Shown here one piece after another: positions 45,672 through 56,489 of a DNA stretch of 64,000 nucleotides. The notes under the pieces are model-generated. The model worked only from the letters and a program-made list of their open reading frames with translations. It did no database searches and was not told the origin of the DNA. Source of the DNA: Sarcophilus harrisii (lineage: Eukaryota > Chordata > Mammalia > Dasyuromorphia > Dasyuridae); contig NC_045428.1 in assembly GCF_902635505.1 (NCBI RefSeq), positions 432,303,106-432,367,105 of the forward strand, written 5' to 3'. The position numbers and the translations under genes are program-made. Each line of letters begins with the position of its first letter. Position 1 is the stretch's first letter.

Positions 45672-45748
45672 CAAGATGCTTCAAACATCTTAGTGCAGTT
45701 TTGAATTATTAGAGCTTAAAATTTCACCAAGACTTTTGGGACATCCTG
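45672..45748. mobile_element. Mariner-derived palindromic MITE, copy 2
   Basis: 77 bp flanked by TA (45670-45671 and 45749-45750). Arms CATCTTAGTGCAGTTTTG / TTCACCAAGACTTTTGGG are diverged inverted repeats and match 10134-10210 in design. Confidence 0.75.
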
Positions 45749-45759
45749 TATATTTTCTT

Positions 45760-47130
45760 ATTTTATCTTCATAATAACCATGTAAGGTAAGTTGTTATAG
45801 TAATGGTATTATTGAAGTTTAACAAATGAGGAAATAGAGGCAGAGATGTTAAGTGGCTAGAAAGAAGTGGTGGAATCGAAATCCATGACAAGTAGTGATT
45901 TTCTTTAAACTATTATCAAGGTGCTTCTCAAATTGATTATAGTCACTTTTCTACTCTCTTTTTAAGGGTAAAATGTCCTGATTTTCATGTCCTTTGCCTC
46001 CTCATATCTTCATTTGCAGGTGTTTTGGAGGGGATTTTATCACCACACAGACACTTTTGAACATATTAACTATGAACTATCTTTCAGAGACAGGATACTA
46101 GGCTAGAGGGAACACTGATATGATACAATATCATATTCCTTATGTGATAACTTTATGAATTTTACTGATTTTTAACACTCCACAAGTTGCTTCCTTTTTT
46201 TTTTTTTTTTTTTTTTTTTTTGGTCTTGTCCATAGTACCTGTGACATCTGTACTTATATTTGACGTGGGGAACTCTTTGTGTAAAAGCTTCTCCTGCCAG
46301 GGTGTATGTGCAGTTCCTTTGTAACTTACAGTAACTTAAAGAGTTTCCTGGGAGGAATGAAAAGTTCATTAACTGGTCCCATGGTTACAAAACCGGTATG
46401 AGTTGAGTTTCCTGAATCTCCTTATTATCTCTGTTTCTTCTCTCTCTTACTTTCTCTGTTTTTGTCTCAGTCTCTTTCTGTCTCTTTCTTTCTCCCAAGT
46501 TAACATCTCAAGAAGTAAAGTCTACTTTTTATACTTAGAATGATCCTCATTTTCCTGTGTTGTTATTTCCTTTAGCAATGCAAGTGGTGCCTTGTTTATG
46601 CCTTCTTTTGTGACTTTTGTCCAACTTTTACCACAAAAGCACTAAAGAGGAACTAAATTTGCTGGAGGCCTTCCTCTTGTTCCCTATCATGAATATACAA
46701 TTGCCCTTTCGTTTTTGTTTGTTTGGTTGGTTTTTTGAAGGAAAAAAGGGCATATTCACAAGTACCTTTCCACTATTTTCATGTCAGAAAATGAAGTTGA
46801 AATTGTATTTTTACTCATTTCTAGTCTCGAGTGTGAATTTACTTTTTAGAAAACAATATAAGAATACTATTTGTGCTTACCAATTCGGAGAAAGTCTGAA
46901 TTCTGAGTATTTGTCTATAAAAACAAGTGGATTTTTTGGACTTTGTTACATTTTCCTGGCAAATGTAAATAGTTCAAAGTATTGAAAGTGAAAGGCAATT
47001 TACCAGCTTCTGCCCTGAGCCTAAAACCTTTTAAGGTCTGAGCAGGGGTAGTGCTGCTAAATATTGGAATCAAACATTTATTAAGGATCTACTCAAAGAC
47101 AAAATCGAAAGCAGCCCCTGTCCTCGAAAT
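45760..47130. other. Unassigned DNA upstream of N4BP2L1
   Basis: Includes a poly(T) run (about 46195-46220), a SINE scrap at 45770-45890 (AACAAATGAGGAAATAGAGGCAG) and another at 47065-47130 (AAACATTTATTAAGGATCTAC). The rest is unrecognised. Confidence 0.45.
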
Positions 47131-47195
47131 GTTTGTTATCTTTGAGGGGAATTGAACAGGTGTTTGTGTGGGGGGAGGATGTGGGTGTATGTAAA

Positions 47196-47380
47196 GATAA
47201 GGAGAGAGAAAAAAGAGAGGGGAAGGAGGGAGAGAAGAGAGAGTAAAGAGGAGAGAGAGACAGAGACAGAGAGACAGAGAAGACAGACCAGACAGGAGAG
47301 AGAGAGAAAGAGGGAGAGGGAGGGGAAAAGGAGAGGGAAAGGGGACAGGGAAAAGGAGAGGAGAGAAAGGGCGAAGGGTG

Positions 47381-47438
<58 letters not shown>
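47196..47438 (+). repeat. Purine-only tract with (GA)n
   Basis: About 240 bp almost entirely A/G on the + strand, ending in about 24 perfect GA units (47389-47436). Open frames on both strands are products of the repeat. It lies 1.2 kb upstream of the N4BP2L1 start. Confidence 0.95.
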
Positions 47439-47441
<3 letters not shown>

Positions 47442-47519
47442 GATCAACTTGTGAGGAGGTGGCCTGCTGAACAGTTTTGTAAACAGCTGGTAGTCCATTT
47501 TGGCCCGACCCTAGAGTAT

Positions 47520-47935
47520 CCCGAAGGGAAATAAAGTAATATGTATCTGGAAAGTGAATCTGGAGTGAGAAAGCGGAGAAGTTTATATACTAGCCTGAGG
47601 AGTTAGCTTCGGGAGCTATAGGGAACCACTGAAGTTTCTGAGTGGAGAGGAGACATGGGGTCAGACCTGTCTTGAGAGGATTATTTTGGCAGTTGTGTGG
47701 GAAATAGATTTGAAAGGCAGATTGATAGCGGAGTGACCCATCTGGTACCTGTTGAAATAATGGAGACAAGTACTTTAAATAGGGTGGTGACTGTGTAAGG
47801 GCCGAGAAGGGGACAGATTCAAAGGTAGAGTCAGCCAGTCTTGGAGGTAGAATAGTCTAGACATAGGTTTTGAGAGAGGGAGAAGAGACTGAGTGATGGA
47901 TACTGACTTTACCGTGTGTTTAGGGCATCCTGTAG
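47520..47935 (+). repeat. Distal part of the long SINE-headed repeat
   Basis: GGGAGCTATAGGGAACCACTG, GACATGGGGTCAGACCTGTC, TTATTTTGGCAGTTGTGTGG and GAGAAGGGGACAGATTCAAAG are the downstream phrases of the family headed at 12868 and 61495. Confidence 0.6.
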
Positions 47936-48174
47936 TACTTAAATAGGAAAAATTGAAAGAACATGCTTTAGCGGGCAAAAAACCCGAATTCTCTTTTGTA
48001 GAATAATCCAAAGAAAGGTGTCCAGCAGCCAGTTTGGAATTTATGCATACTGGGGGGTGAGGTAGGGATGGTGAGCGGTATGGAGCTATTAACTTTTTTT
48101 TTTCTGAATCACATCCCAATGTTATTGTTAGGTATTTCGTACACTCACTTACAGGGTAAGAACAAGATTGGGAT

Positions 48175-48405
48175 TAGGAGCAGAGGCAGTTTGGGGCCAG
48201 GAAAATCGACATTCAAACTCCACTTTAGATTCCGGACAAGTCCTTTAACTTTTTTGAGCTTCATTTTCCTCTTCTATAAATGGGAATAAAGTCTCAAGCG
48301 ATACAAAGTATTTATTCGGTACTTGCAGGGCTAAGCACCCGGGTATGGAAGGAAAGGCCAAAGATCGTCATTGCCCTCCAGGAGATTACAGTTTAATTGG
48401 GGAAT
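48175..48405 (+). repeat. Two SINE fragments flanking the CpG island
   Basis: 48175-48300 is a CORE-SINE (TTTGGGGCCAGGAAAATCGAC, GGACAAGTCCTTTAACTT). 48305-48405 is the CAGGCACTG-class repeat (AAAGTATTTATTCGGTACTTGC, GATTACAGTTTAATTGGGG). The second runs right up to the GC-rich N4BP2L1 promoter region. Confidence 0.7.
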
Positions 48406-48577
48406 AAAAAGCCGTGGGGGTCTGTGGGACGTAATCGAGAGAGCTACTACGTGTAAAGCGCTCGGCCCCAGTGGGCTCCACGGAAGGCGTGGAGCCCTCG
48501 GCGGGGGTCTTTCCTCCAGGAGCTGGAGGGGGGCAGGAGGAGGAGGAGCCCGGACCGCTGAGCCCGCCCCCCGTCAC

Positions 48578-48598
48578 ATGGCCGAGAAGCCACAACAA

Positions 48599-48629
<31 letters not shown>

Positions 48630-48733
48630 CTCGGCGGCCCCCGCAGAAAGCGCGGCTCAGGTACCGGGGGCCTCGTGGGCCCCGTCCGCCCTCCCCATGG
48701 AGGAGAGTTTGCTTCACTCCTTTAGCAGCTTGA
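48578..48733 (+). CDS. Upstream ORF with polyglutamine, overlapping the N4BP2L1 start
   Basis: ATG at 48578, in a CACATGG context, opens a 51-codon frame: MAEKP, then twelve Gln (three CAA, nine CAG, 48593-48628), then a Pro/Arg-rich end, stopping at TGA 48731-48733. It is in another frame from the N4BP2L1 start at 48697 and overlaps it by 37 bases, so a ribosome that translates it cannot simply re-initiate at that start. It may therefore repress N4BP2L1 translation, if the 5' UTR begins upstream of 48578. It may equally be untranslated. A donor-like CAG|GTACC near 48660 could splice it away. Confidence 0.55.
48593..48628 (+). repeat. CAA/CAG triplet repeat in the N4BP2L1 5' region
   Basis: Three CAA then nine CAG units. 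A short triplet tract that is likely to vary in length between individuals. It lies in the 5' UTR rather than in the main coding frame. Confidence 0.95.
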
Positions 48734-48860
48734 GCTTGCAGCCGCCGGCGCCCCCGCAGCCTGCGCCCCCGCGCCGCAGACCCCCGCGCCGGGGCAGCTT
48801 CAGGAAGCACCTCTACCTCCTGCGCGGCCTCCCGGGCTCGGGGAAGAGCACGCTGGCCAG
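48697..48860 (+). CDS. N4BP2L1: N4BP2L1 exon 1 coding part (NEDD4-binding protein 2-like 1)
   Basis: ATG at 48697 begins MEESLLHSFSSLSLQ, then a Pro/Arg-rich stretch (residues 16-32), then GSFRKHLYLLRGLPGSGKST (33-52) and LA, followed by a codon split by the donor CCAG|GTAATAGG (GT at 48861). That is 54 codons plus two bases. GLPGSGKST (44-52) is the Walker A P-loop of the AAA_33/polynucleotide-kinase-like fold shared by N4BP2, N4BP2L1 and N4BP2L2. The Lys of GKS contacts the nucleotide phosphates in the family. The start was chosen because MEES...SLSLQ matches the N terminus known for mammalian N4BP2L1, and the upstream ATG is in another frame. From memory, human has GKT where this copy has GKS; both fit the motif. 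Later exons are not in view. Orientation and order after N4BP2L2 agree with human 13q13. The molecular function of the protein is poorly known. Confidence 0.92.
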
Positions 48861-49359
48861 GTAATAGGAGCTGCGGGGACTGGCGGGGAGAGCGCCGGCC
48901 GCCCCCCACGAGCCCCCTGTCACTCCGTTCGCCCCCCGCAGCTCCGCGCGCGCTGGAGCTGGGGGTCGGGGGGCGCTGCGGACCCGGCCCCCGCCTTGCT
49001 TCCCGAGCGGCTCCCCTACCCCAGGGAAGTGGGGGACGGGGGGCGGAGGGCGGGGGGAGCTGAGGGGGAACTAGTGCTGCCGGTGCGCACTCTTCTCGGA
49101 GCGTCCCGTGGGGGGTGGGCCGGGGAGAAGGCCCAAGCTGGAAGGGGGGCTAGAAGGGCGGGAGGACCCCCGCAGGGTGAGGGACGGAGCCCCCCGGAGA
49201 TACCCCGGCCGAGAGCTGGTGGCCTAACGACAGTGGCCTTCACTTGAAAGGCCGGCAGGTTTGCAGGTCCCCCCCCTCCGGAAAGGGGCGGCTGGCCACT
49301 CGAGTCCGAGGGGCTGCACTGGGGCGCACGTGAGCACCATAGCCTCTGAGGTTCTCCCT

Positions 49360-49535
49360 TGACCCAGGCAGAAGTATTTATGAAGTGTCCACTGGGCACC
49401 ACGCGGCCAGTACTTATCTTTAGGTAGTCATATAATTTTTTTGGAGCTTGTTTTCTCATCTGTAAAATTGGGATGTATTACCGATTTTTGCAGGATTGCA
49501 GTGAGGGCTGAATAAATAATAATAAAAGTGCCAGA
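49360..49535. repeat. MIR/CORE-type SINE at the island edge
   Basis: AGAAGTATTTATGAAGTGTCC and TCTCATCTGTAAAATTGGG with ATTGCAGTGAGGGCTGAATAA resemble a mixed, old SINE. Confidence 0.55.
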
Positions 49536-49699
49536 AAACACCTAAAAACTGTCTAGCTCTGTAATTTGGAGTTACTGTTTTTAAATTCGGTGCCCCTACA
49601 CCTACACAAGGAAGCATACAGAAGCAGAAGACGGGAGGAATTTTAAAGCTTTCTGCGTTCCTTCTTCATCCCTCTGCTCTTGGCCGTGTCACCACCGAG

Positions 49700-50880
49700 T
49701 GACCAAATCCACTGGCTTCTCAAAACTCCTGTTTCCACCTTGACCTTTACAGCATTTGCTCTTTTGCACACACGCAGGCCTTGTTATCTCTTTCCCGGAC
49801 TTCCTTTTTTTCTGTTACCTTTTGATTTTCCTGCTATTTCCCCTTTTTTGTCCCCAAAGGGCTCTTTCTACGTTCTCTTGGCAACTTCATCCACTTTCAT
49901 GGATTGTTATCCCTTCTAAGCAAATGGCTCCCAAATCTACATCCTTAGAGAGCTTCATCTTGGCCCTCTGCTCTGCTCCTCATTTCTGGATGTCTCCCCT
50001 TCCTTTTGTATTTCCAATTGCACCTCCATTCCAATTCCATCCAGCACCTCAAAATCAACATATCCAGTAGGGAACTTTAACAAATCTGTCTGAATTGCCT
50101 CAATCCTGTTAATTACACAACTGATCTCCTAATACTCCTGAAATCTTGGCCCCTCCTTCATACTGTGTTGAATGGGTCAAATCCTGTTGCTTCTACTACA
50201 TTCCCACTGTCCTACCTGTAATTTAGGCATTTTATCTTCTTGATTTTATTTTATATTCTGTGCCCCCCACCACAACACAAGGTGGCATGCCAAAAAATAA
50301 AGCAGATCGATGTAGAAGAGTTCACTGGTTTCCTTCTTTGTCTATTCACTAAAACTGCTCTTTCCAAAGTCACTGATAATTTATTGGCCTTTCAGAACTC
50401 TGTTTCTTCCACTGCTAGAGCAATCTTTTTTTGTGAACAGGGTCAGTCTGATCATGGCATTCTTTTTGGTTTTATAGTGCCTACTTATATACAGTTAGTG
50501 GGTCCCCATAACACTCCAATCTGTCTTGTTAGCCTTATTTCACAGTGTTTTCCAATACTTTCTCTTATTTCACCCTCCTGCCTGGAAAAAGATTCCCTTC
50601 TCCTTTCTGAGATATCCTTGTCCCCAAGTGTCATGTCCCCTCCAAGAATACACTCAGGATCGCTTTCAAAAGTAATTCTTCCCTCCCTGAATCTCTTAGA
50701 TCGCTTTTTTATTTTTCCCATGTCTTCAATTATATTTGTGCATGTCTCAGATTTTCATTAGAATGTAATCCATTTGAGGGTAAGAGCCTTTTTTTTTTTT
50801 TTTTTTCATATTTTTGTCTCCTGCATCTAGTTTAGCACCTTTGCACATAGAATATTCTAATAAACAGTTGTGTACTATAA
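49700..50880 (+). mobile_element. L2-type LINE, ORF and 3' end pieces
   Basis: CAAATGGCTCCCAAATCTACATCC, CACCTCAAAATCAACATATCC, CTCTTTCCAAAGTCACTG, CTCCTGCCTGGAAAAAGATTCC, GAATGTAATCCATTTGAGGG and TAGCACCTTTGCACATAG are L2 phrases, though some pieces are out of the expected order, so two copies may be mixed. A poly(T) run is at about 50790-50807. All frames are broken. Confidence 0.6.
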
Positions 50881-51179
50881 AGAAAAGACATATTTATGAA
50901 TCAAGTGGTCAAGTAAACCTTCTACCTCATTGTCTATGTTTTAACTAGATAATAGTACAGTCAAGTACTAAATCATGGTGAACAGAACAGTGTCCCAGAG
51001 ATTAAGCATGTGATGTCCTTCGAGCATCAGTGAGCAGGAACAGTATAAGACTGGAACGGGGATGTCCTGTCAATTTTTGTTAAAATTCTGGTCCACCTAG
51101 AAGCCTTTAAAACAAAAAAACATTATAATTGAACAGATTTAATGGCATTGGTGATTCAGATATAGTCATAATGGCTTTA

Positions 51180-51740
51180 TCCCAAGAACACTGGATGCTT
51201 AGTTCCCGCTTGGCTGAGTGACCAGCTGTGTGACTTTGAACATGTTTCTTCATCCATAAAACAAGGATTTATATTAAATGTTTTTATCAGGACTTTTCTG
51301 GTTCTAAATTTCTATTTTCTAAGAGACTATGGTTCAAATAATTTCTAGTCCCCTTCACTGTTACTTAGAGGTAAAGCTAGAATTTCAGAAATAGGACTAT
51401 AGGCTCTTTTAACATCTTGATGGTTTGAAGGGACATTGGGCCATCTGTAATCCTTATAAAATGTGCATTGGGGGGGGGGGAGAAGAAGTAAAGGGGAAAG
51501 AACCCAAGATCTTCTGAATTCAGCTCAAAGAATTTTAATTGTGGAGATGGGCCTCTAGCATGACTATTTTTTTAAACTCCCGATCACTTCATTTTACAAA
51601 TGAGTAGACTGAGGCCCAGTTTTGATTGCTTATCCAGAATCACAGCTTATTAATGATGTAGCACAACTAGTACTAGAATGCAGTGTTCTTATTCCTCAGA
51701 AGGCATCAGATTGGGAAACTGATACCCAGAGAGAGTAAGT
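51180..51740. repeat. MIR-type SINE fragments
   Basis: 51180-51345 sense (GAGTGACCAGCTGTGTGACTTTG, CATCCATAAAACAAGGATT). 51540-51740 antisense (CATTTTACAAATGAGTAGACTGAGG, CCAGAATCACAGCTTATTAATG). A G run is at about 51470-51480. Confidence 0.65.
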
Positions 51741-52879
51741 GTATGCCCAAAGTCACAGTTTTATTAAAGTAGCAGAGGTTATATCTTTACCCAGGTCCCT
51801 CTGGTTTCAAACTTTTTTCATTGAACCAAAATTCTTCCTAGTGAAGTTTCATTTAACACCACACTGCCTCTTGGTACATATAAGCCTAGAAGTAGGAAAC
51901 ACTAATAGAAAAGGCTGCTCAGCTAGGAAGAACTAGACACAAGATAATGATTTGTGTCCATTCTTGAAGGTACAATTGTAGGGAAAATCACTTTTGCTAA
52001 ATTTGGTTATGTCTCATTTCCAAGATCAGTTTACTTCATGGGAATAGAGACAATTCTGAGACAGCAAAGAATCCTGAGAAAGAAAAGGCTTCAGAACAGG
52101 GTCGGTTCTCACTTTTGTACACTATATTTTTATAGTCTGAAATGATTGAAAAATGGGCAAAACTCCTATTTAAATTCTAGGGATGTTGTTTAAGTCAATT
52201 CAAGTAGAAACTTGACAGAGAATACTTGCAGTGTTCTTTCCATGTATCGAAAAGTTTAAGTAACTCATCTAGGGAGAGACTTTCAGAGAAGTATCAACAG
52301 ATCAGGAAAGTTGCTAAAAGAGAAAGAAGGAATGTGTTTAGATTTGGGAGGTACTTGTAACTTGAGATGGGGGTCTTCATATGTGAAGATTACCTTTCTG
52401 AGATTCATCTTTCTTGGGGGATGTACTTGGAGTTTGTCCCATAGGTGAGAAAGAGATAAAATTATGTTAAACATTTTGGTAACCTTTAAGCTAGATGTAA
52501 ATGCAAGTTTTTATGATGATAATTGTTATTGTTAATTCTCTTTTACAAACCTTTGAGTCTTTGTGATGGAGCAGGCAAGAGGACTAGTTTTGGAGCCTGC
52601 ACTCAGAGCTGTCCCCGAGTTCTGCCTGTCTGAGAGGTCCTCCTAGGCCTTCTCACTCTCCTTGTTCTTTGCTACACTATGTTGTATGTTCCCTTTTATG
52701 TTTCCTTCTTTTTCTTCTTTTCAGACATTCAAAACAATCAATCCTCTCTCATCACAGAACCTCTGTTTTTCTTATTTAAACTCCCTCAATAGCCTTTGAA
52801 GACATTACGATTTTTAAGGGACACACTTCTTTTTCTATTAGAATGTTAGCATATGTCATCATATATTTTCCAACTTCTC

Positions 52880-53960
52880 AAATGAATTCATCTTTCTGGG
52901 TTTCTTTGGACTCGTGTTTGTATTTCAGAATTTCTTCTCAACTCTGTTGTGGTCATCAGAATTACTTGTAAGTCTTCTCTTCCATTTTTCCTCCTATAGG
53001 ATTATATTCAGCTATTCAGGGTAAGTTTGGTTATAAGCCTATCTATTTTGTCCTTTGGAATATTATACTCAGGATCTCTCATTTTTAGTCGATGCTGCTA
53101 GGCCTTTTGTGATCTCCACTGTAGTTTTTAGTACTTGAATCAGTTTATTTTGGAAGCAATTTTTTTTTTGATAAGGGTGTTGTGGATTTTGGTTATTACA
53201 TTCCTGGAACTTTGGCTTTTGGAGTACCTTTTGGGAGGTGATTGGTGGATTCTTTCATTGTTTTGCCCTCTGTTTCTTATAAAATGGAGCAGTTTTAATT
53301 TAGGATTTCTTGAAAACCATTCTATTCAGAGATTGCACTAATTCTTAAATAATCTCTCCATATCTTCTTTCTCAAGGTTTCTTCTATTTTTCCAATCTTT
53401 TGATTTTGTTTTAATATTTCTTGCTATTTTATGGACTCGTTGATATCTGTTTGGCTTTTCTCTCTTTTCAGGAATTCCATTTCTTAGAGTAGGTTTATCA
53501 TTTTTAAAATTTCAAGTCACTTATTTTTTCAGTTCTTTACTCTATAATCTTTATTTCATTTTAAATTTCTTCTTGATATTCAAGTACTCCTTGTGAAAAA
53601 AACATTTTTTCTATCTAAATCTCCACCTGCAGTTGTTATCAAGTTAGATTTGCAATAATTTCTTACACTGATATACTTTTTAAAGTAATAATTTCTCTAG
53701 TCAGTCCACATTGGGCCTTTGACCAGTGTCAGGGCAGAGTTTCACTCTCGCTTCAATTTTGGATTAGGATGGTTTGTCCTGCTTGGTCTTCATCTGGCTC
53801 ATTTGGGTCCTTGTGCTCACTTATATCTCCAGGCACTTAGTGACATTTCTCCTCTCAACTTCTCTCCCTAACCTCTTCAACGCATTGAATGTTCAAGGCT
53901 TTTTCTGGCATCCTGGAACATAGCGTTAGACCTCAGAACCCTTGAAACTAGGACTTTTTT
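52880..53960 (-). mobile_element. LINE-1 5' UTR/ORF1-like region, antisense
   Basis: CTATTTTTCCAATCTTTTG, TTTCAGGAATTCCATTTC, TTTAAATTTCTTCTTGATATTC and TTCCTGGAACTTTGGCTTTTG resemble the antisense of marsupial LINE-1 ORF1 and 5' UTR. Strongly diverged. It ends near a poly(T) run at about 53957-53980. Confidence 0.45.
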
Positions 53961-54179
53961 TTTTTTTTTTTTTTTTTTTTGTATTTCTGGGATGAAAGAA
54001 GCCTTTTTTTAAAAAAATAGTTTCTCATTGGATTTTTTTTGATAACTATTCAGTTTGATTTAGAATTGCTAGAATAGGTATGTGGGAGTTGCATGGTTGG
54101 GCTCTTCCTCTCTACTTCCCCTTTCTTTTCTGCTGTTCTTGCCGTAGAAGATAGTTTCAAAGGCTCATAAAACTTATAG

Positions 54180-54360
54180 GTCTGGAGCTGGGAGGGACTT
54201 GGAAAGTTCACAGTCTAACTCCCTCATTTTACAGCTGAGAAAACGGAGGTCCAGAGAGATCAAACACCTTTTCTTAGGTCACATAGGTTATAAGTGACAT
54301 ATCAGAAACCCAATTTCTCTGACATGAGTCAGAACTCCTCATAGGGGGAAGATACAAATG
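54180..54360 (-). repeat. MIR-type SINE, antisense
   Basis: GGAGCTGGGAGGGACTTGG, CATTTTACAGCTGAGAAAACGG and GGTCACATAGGTTATAAGTG occur in family order. Confidence 0.7.
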
Positions 54361-54884
54361 AGAATTTTTGGAAATATTATAGCCAGGCACAGAGAATATA
54401 TAACAGTGATGGGGTCAGCTTTCCAAGGATCTACTGGGGTACTTTTTTTTCTTTCTCAATTTCTCTGTCTCTTTCTCTCCTCAGCTTTTATTTTGCTATT
54501 TTTTTATTTTTTGTCAAGGAGCATAATCTTTGGACCATGAAGGATAGAAGTGGCTAATAGAGAAGTCAAACAATGTATAAGTGAGGACATAATTAAGAAC
54601 ACCCATGCCCTTGAGAGCTTATGTCATCTTGTCCACATGATCTACTTCCAGGGTACTGAAAGAATGGATGGATATAATTGCTGAGCCTCTGTCAGTGAAG
54701 GTTGAAAGAATGTGGAAAATGGGAGAGGTACTTGCAGGTTGGGGAAGAATATGTGTTTCTGAACATGGAGTCTGCAAACTATAGGCCAATGAGCTTGATT
54801 TTGATTCCTGGCAGAACTGTTCAGGCTCACATGAGAGAACATATTTGAAAGAAAGAGCTTTTAAAAATGCCATATTAAGTCATC

Positions 54885-54995
54885 CACTGGAGAAGGAAAT
54901 GGCAAATCACTCCAGTATCTTTGCCAAGAAAACCCCATGGACATTAAGGTCCATGGGTACATGAAGAGTTGGACACAACTGAACTACTTAAGAAA
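54885..54995 (+). repeat. RTE-type SINE tail
   Basis: CACTGGAGAAGGAAATGGC, CACTCCAGTATCTTTGCCAAG, AAAACCCCATGGACATTAAGG and CATGAAGAGTTGGACACAAC: the BovB/RTE-related 3' tail of marsupial SINEs, here without its CORE head. Confidence 0.85.
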
Positions 54996-55339
54996 AAATG
55001 TCATTAGTGTTGTTATTAACAACAAATACTCATGGTGACAGGTGTATGTGGTCCTGGCAGTGGACTGAGTCTGCTTTCCATTGATCAGCCTGGCTAAGTA
55101 TGGAGGAGCTTATCACCAGTAGGTTAGACCTTTGGTGATGATTTCTTGAGCCATGGCAACCAATGAAACAACTACAACAAAAATATAAAATGATCTTCAG
55201 TCCTGTGGTGGGACCCCCACTTTTCTTTCTGCCGTGATGAAGGCAGAAGTAAAGGATCTGAGGTGCTAAGAATCATTTCATTTTTAGGCTGTCTTTAAAC
55301 TTTAAATTAGATTCTTGTTCTATAAATCTGTTGCCTTGG

Positions 55340-55690
55340 GACTATTAGACTGTAAGCCCATTGAGGATAGGCCCTGACTTCCCTAGGCTTCATTTTCTTA
55401 TTTATAAAATAAGGGGGTTGACTAGATGGTTTCTGAGGTACTTCCTATCTCTAAATAAATGATCTTCTTATCCAAAATATGATAGATCATTACTAAGTCA
55501 AGACAAATATTTATTAAATAATTACTATGTCCTAAGCCCTGTGCTAAGTGATGAGGATACAAAGAAAAGTTTTGCTTTCAAGGAACTCACAGTCTAATGG
55601 GGGACACAACATGCAAACAACTGTATAAACATCATAAAAATAATATAGTTTATCATATATAAGAAAATATCTTATAGAATACATTATATT
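55340..55690 (+). repeat. SINE fragment followed by a long SINE-headed repeat
   Basis: 55340-55480 has AGACTGTAAGCCCATTGAGG and CATTTTCTTATTTATAAAATAAGG. 55495-55690 has TATTTATTAAATAATTACTATGTCC, GCCCTGTGCTAAGTGATGAGG and CACAGTCTAATGGGGGACAC. Confidence 0.7.
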
Positions 55691-56489
55691 AGAAAATGAC
55701 TCATTAATGTGGGAGTCATTTGTGAATCAACTATCTGCGTAGTCAGACCTTGTCTTACTATAACAAAGATAAAAAATTTGTACAAAGCTAAGAGAATAAG
55801 TATGAGAGAATGATGACCCATTTAAATAAGTTATTGGTGATCAAAAATTGGGATATGAGTGGAAGGAAGGAGTAAACACTTATTAAAATAATTTCCTTTA
55901 AGTTTAGCCATTTAAATTGCATTAATGAAGAGACCTAAAGTTCCTAAAATGCTTTAGTCAGCAAACATTTGCCAAGTGGAAATCTATGGTAGCCAAGGGC
56001 AATACTAGGTTTTGTATATAAACTTGTTTGTGAAATCTTAGGGAGAAAGATAGCAAAGGACTCTAAGCAGTATCACCTTGTTAAACCAGTTTAGAGAAAG
56101 CTTGCAAAGAGACCCAATATAAGAAAATCATCCTGAGGAAGTTTAAGGATGACTCATCTAGGAGGATAACCAAGAAAGAAAAGAGCTGCAAAGAATTTCA
56201 GTTCATTAGGTTTGTCATTCCACACTTGATAAATGCCAATTAACACAAATATTTCCATATGCAAAGGACAGGGAAAAAACCAATACATGAAACTACAGAT
56301 CTCATGTATTTCAGGGATTTTATGTATATGTTTATATGGGGAAGTGGTGGTAATATATTTTTTCTGCTAAGATTTTTTTTTACTGCAAATTCTTTTCACC
56401 ATCAATGACCATGGAGCTGTAACCAACACATTTGTATTCTAACTCTGTGTTCCTGAACTTAGAGAGAAGGTAGAAATAGTACCAAATGA

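Larger units (their letters stand above)
48420..49345 (+). promoter_or_regulatory. N4BP2L1: CpG island / N4BP2L1 promoter region
   Basis: A sharp change from AT-rich DNA to very GC-rich DNA with frequent CG dinucleotides, spanning the 5' UTR, exon 1 and the start of intron 1 of N4BP2L1. There is no TATA box at a sensible distance. GC boxes (GCCCGCCCCCC near 48561) fit a housekeeping-type promoter. The exact transcription start is not visible. Confidence 0.8.

Noticed and set aside
47136-47498. Open frames of 100-120 codons on both strands in the GA tract
   Set aside because: Simple-repeat translation (Arg/Glu or Ser/Leu) without start context, splice sites or conserved motif.
48371-48577. 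Longer open frame upstream of the polyQ uORF
   Set aside because: It has no ATG and crosses a SINE fragment; only the part from ATG 48578 is plausible.
50240-50761. 173-codon open frame in N4BP2L1 intron 1
   Set aside because: Falls in L2-derived sequence with mixed order; no splice borders or domain.
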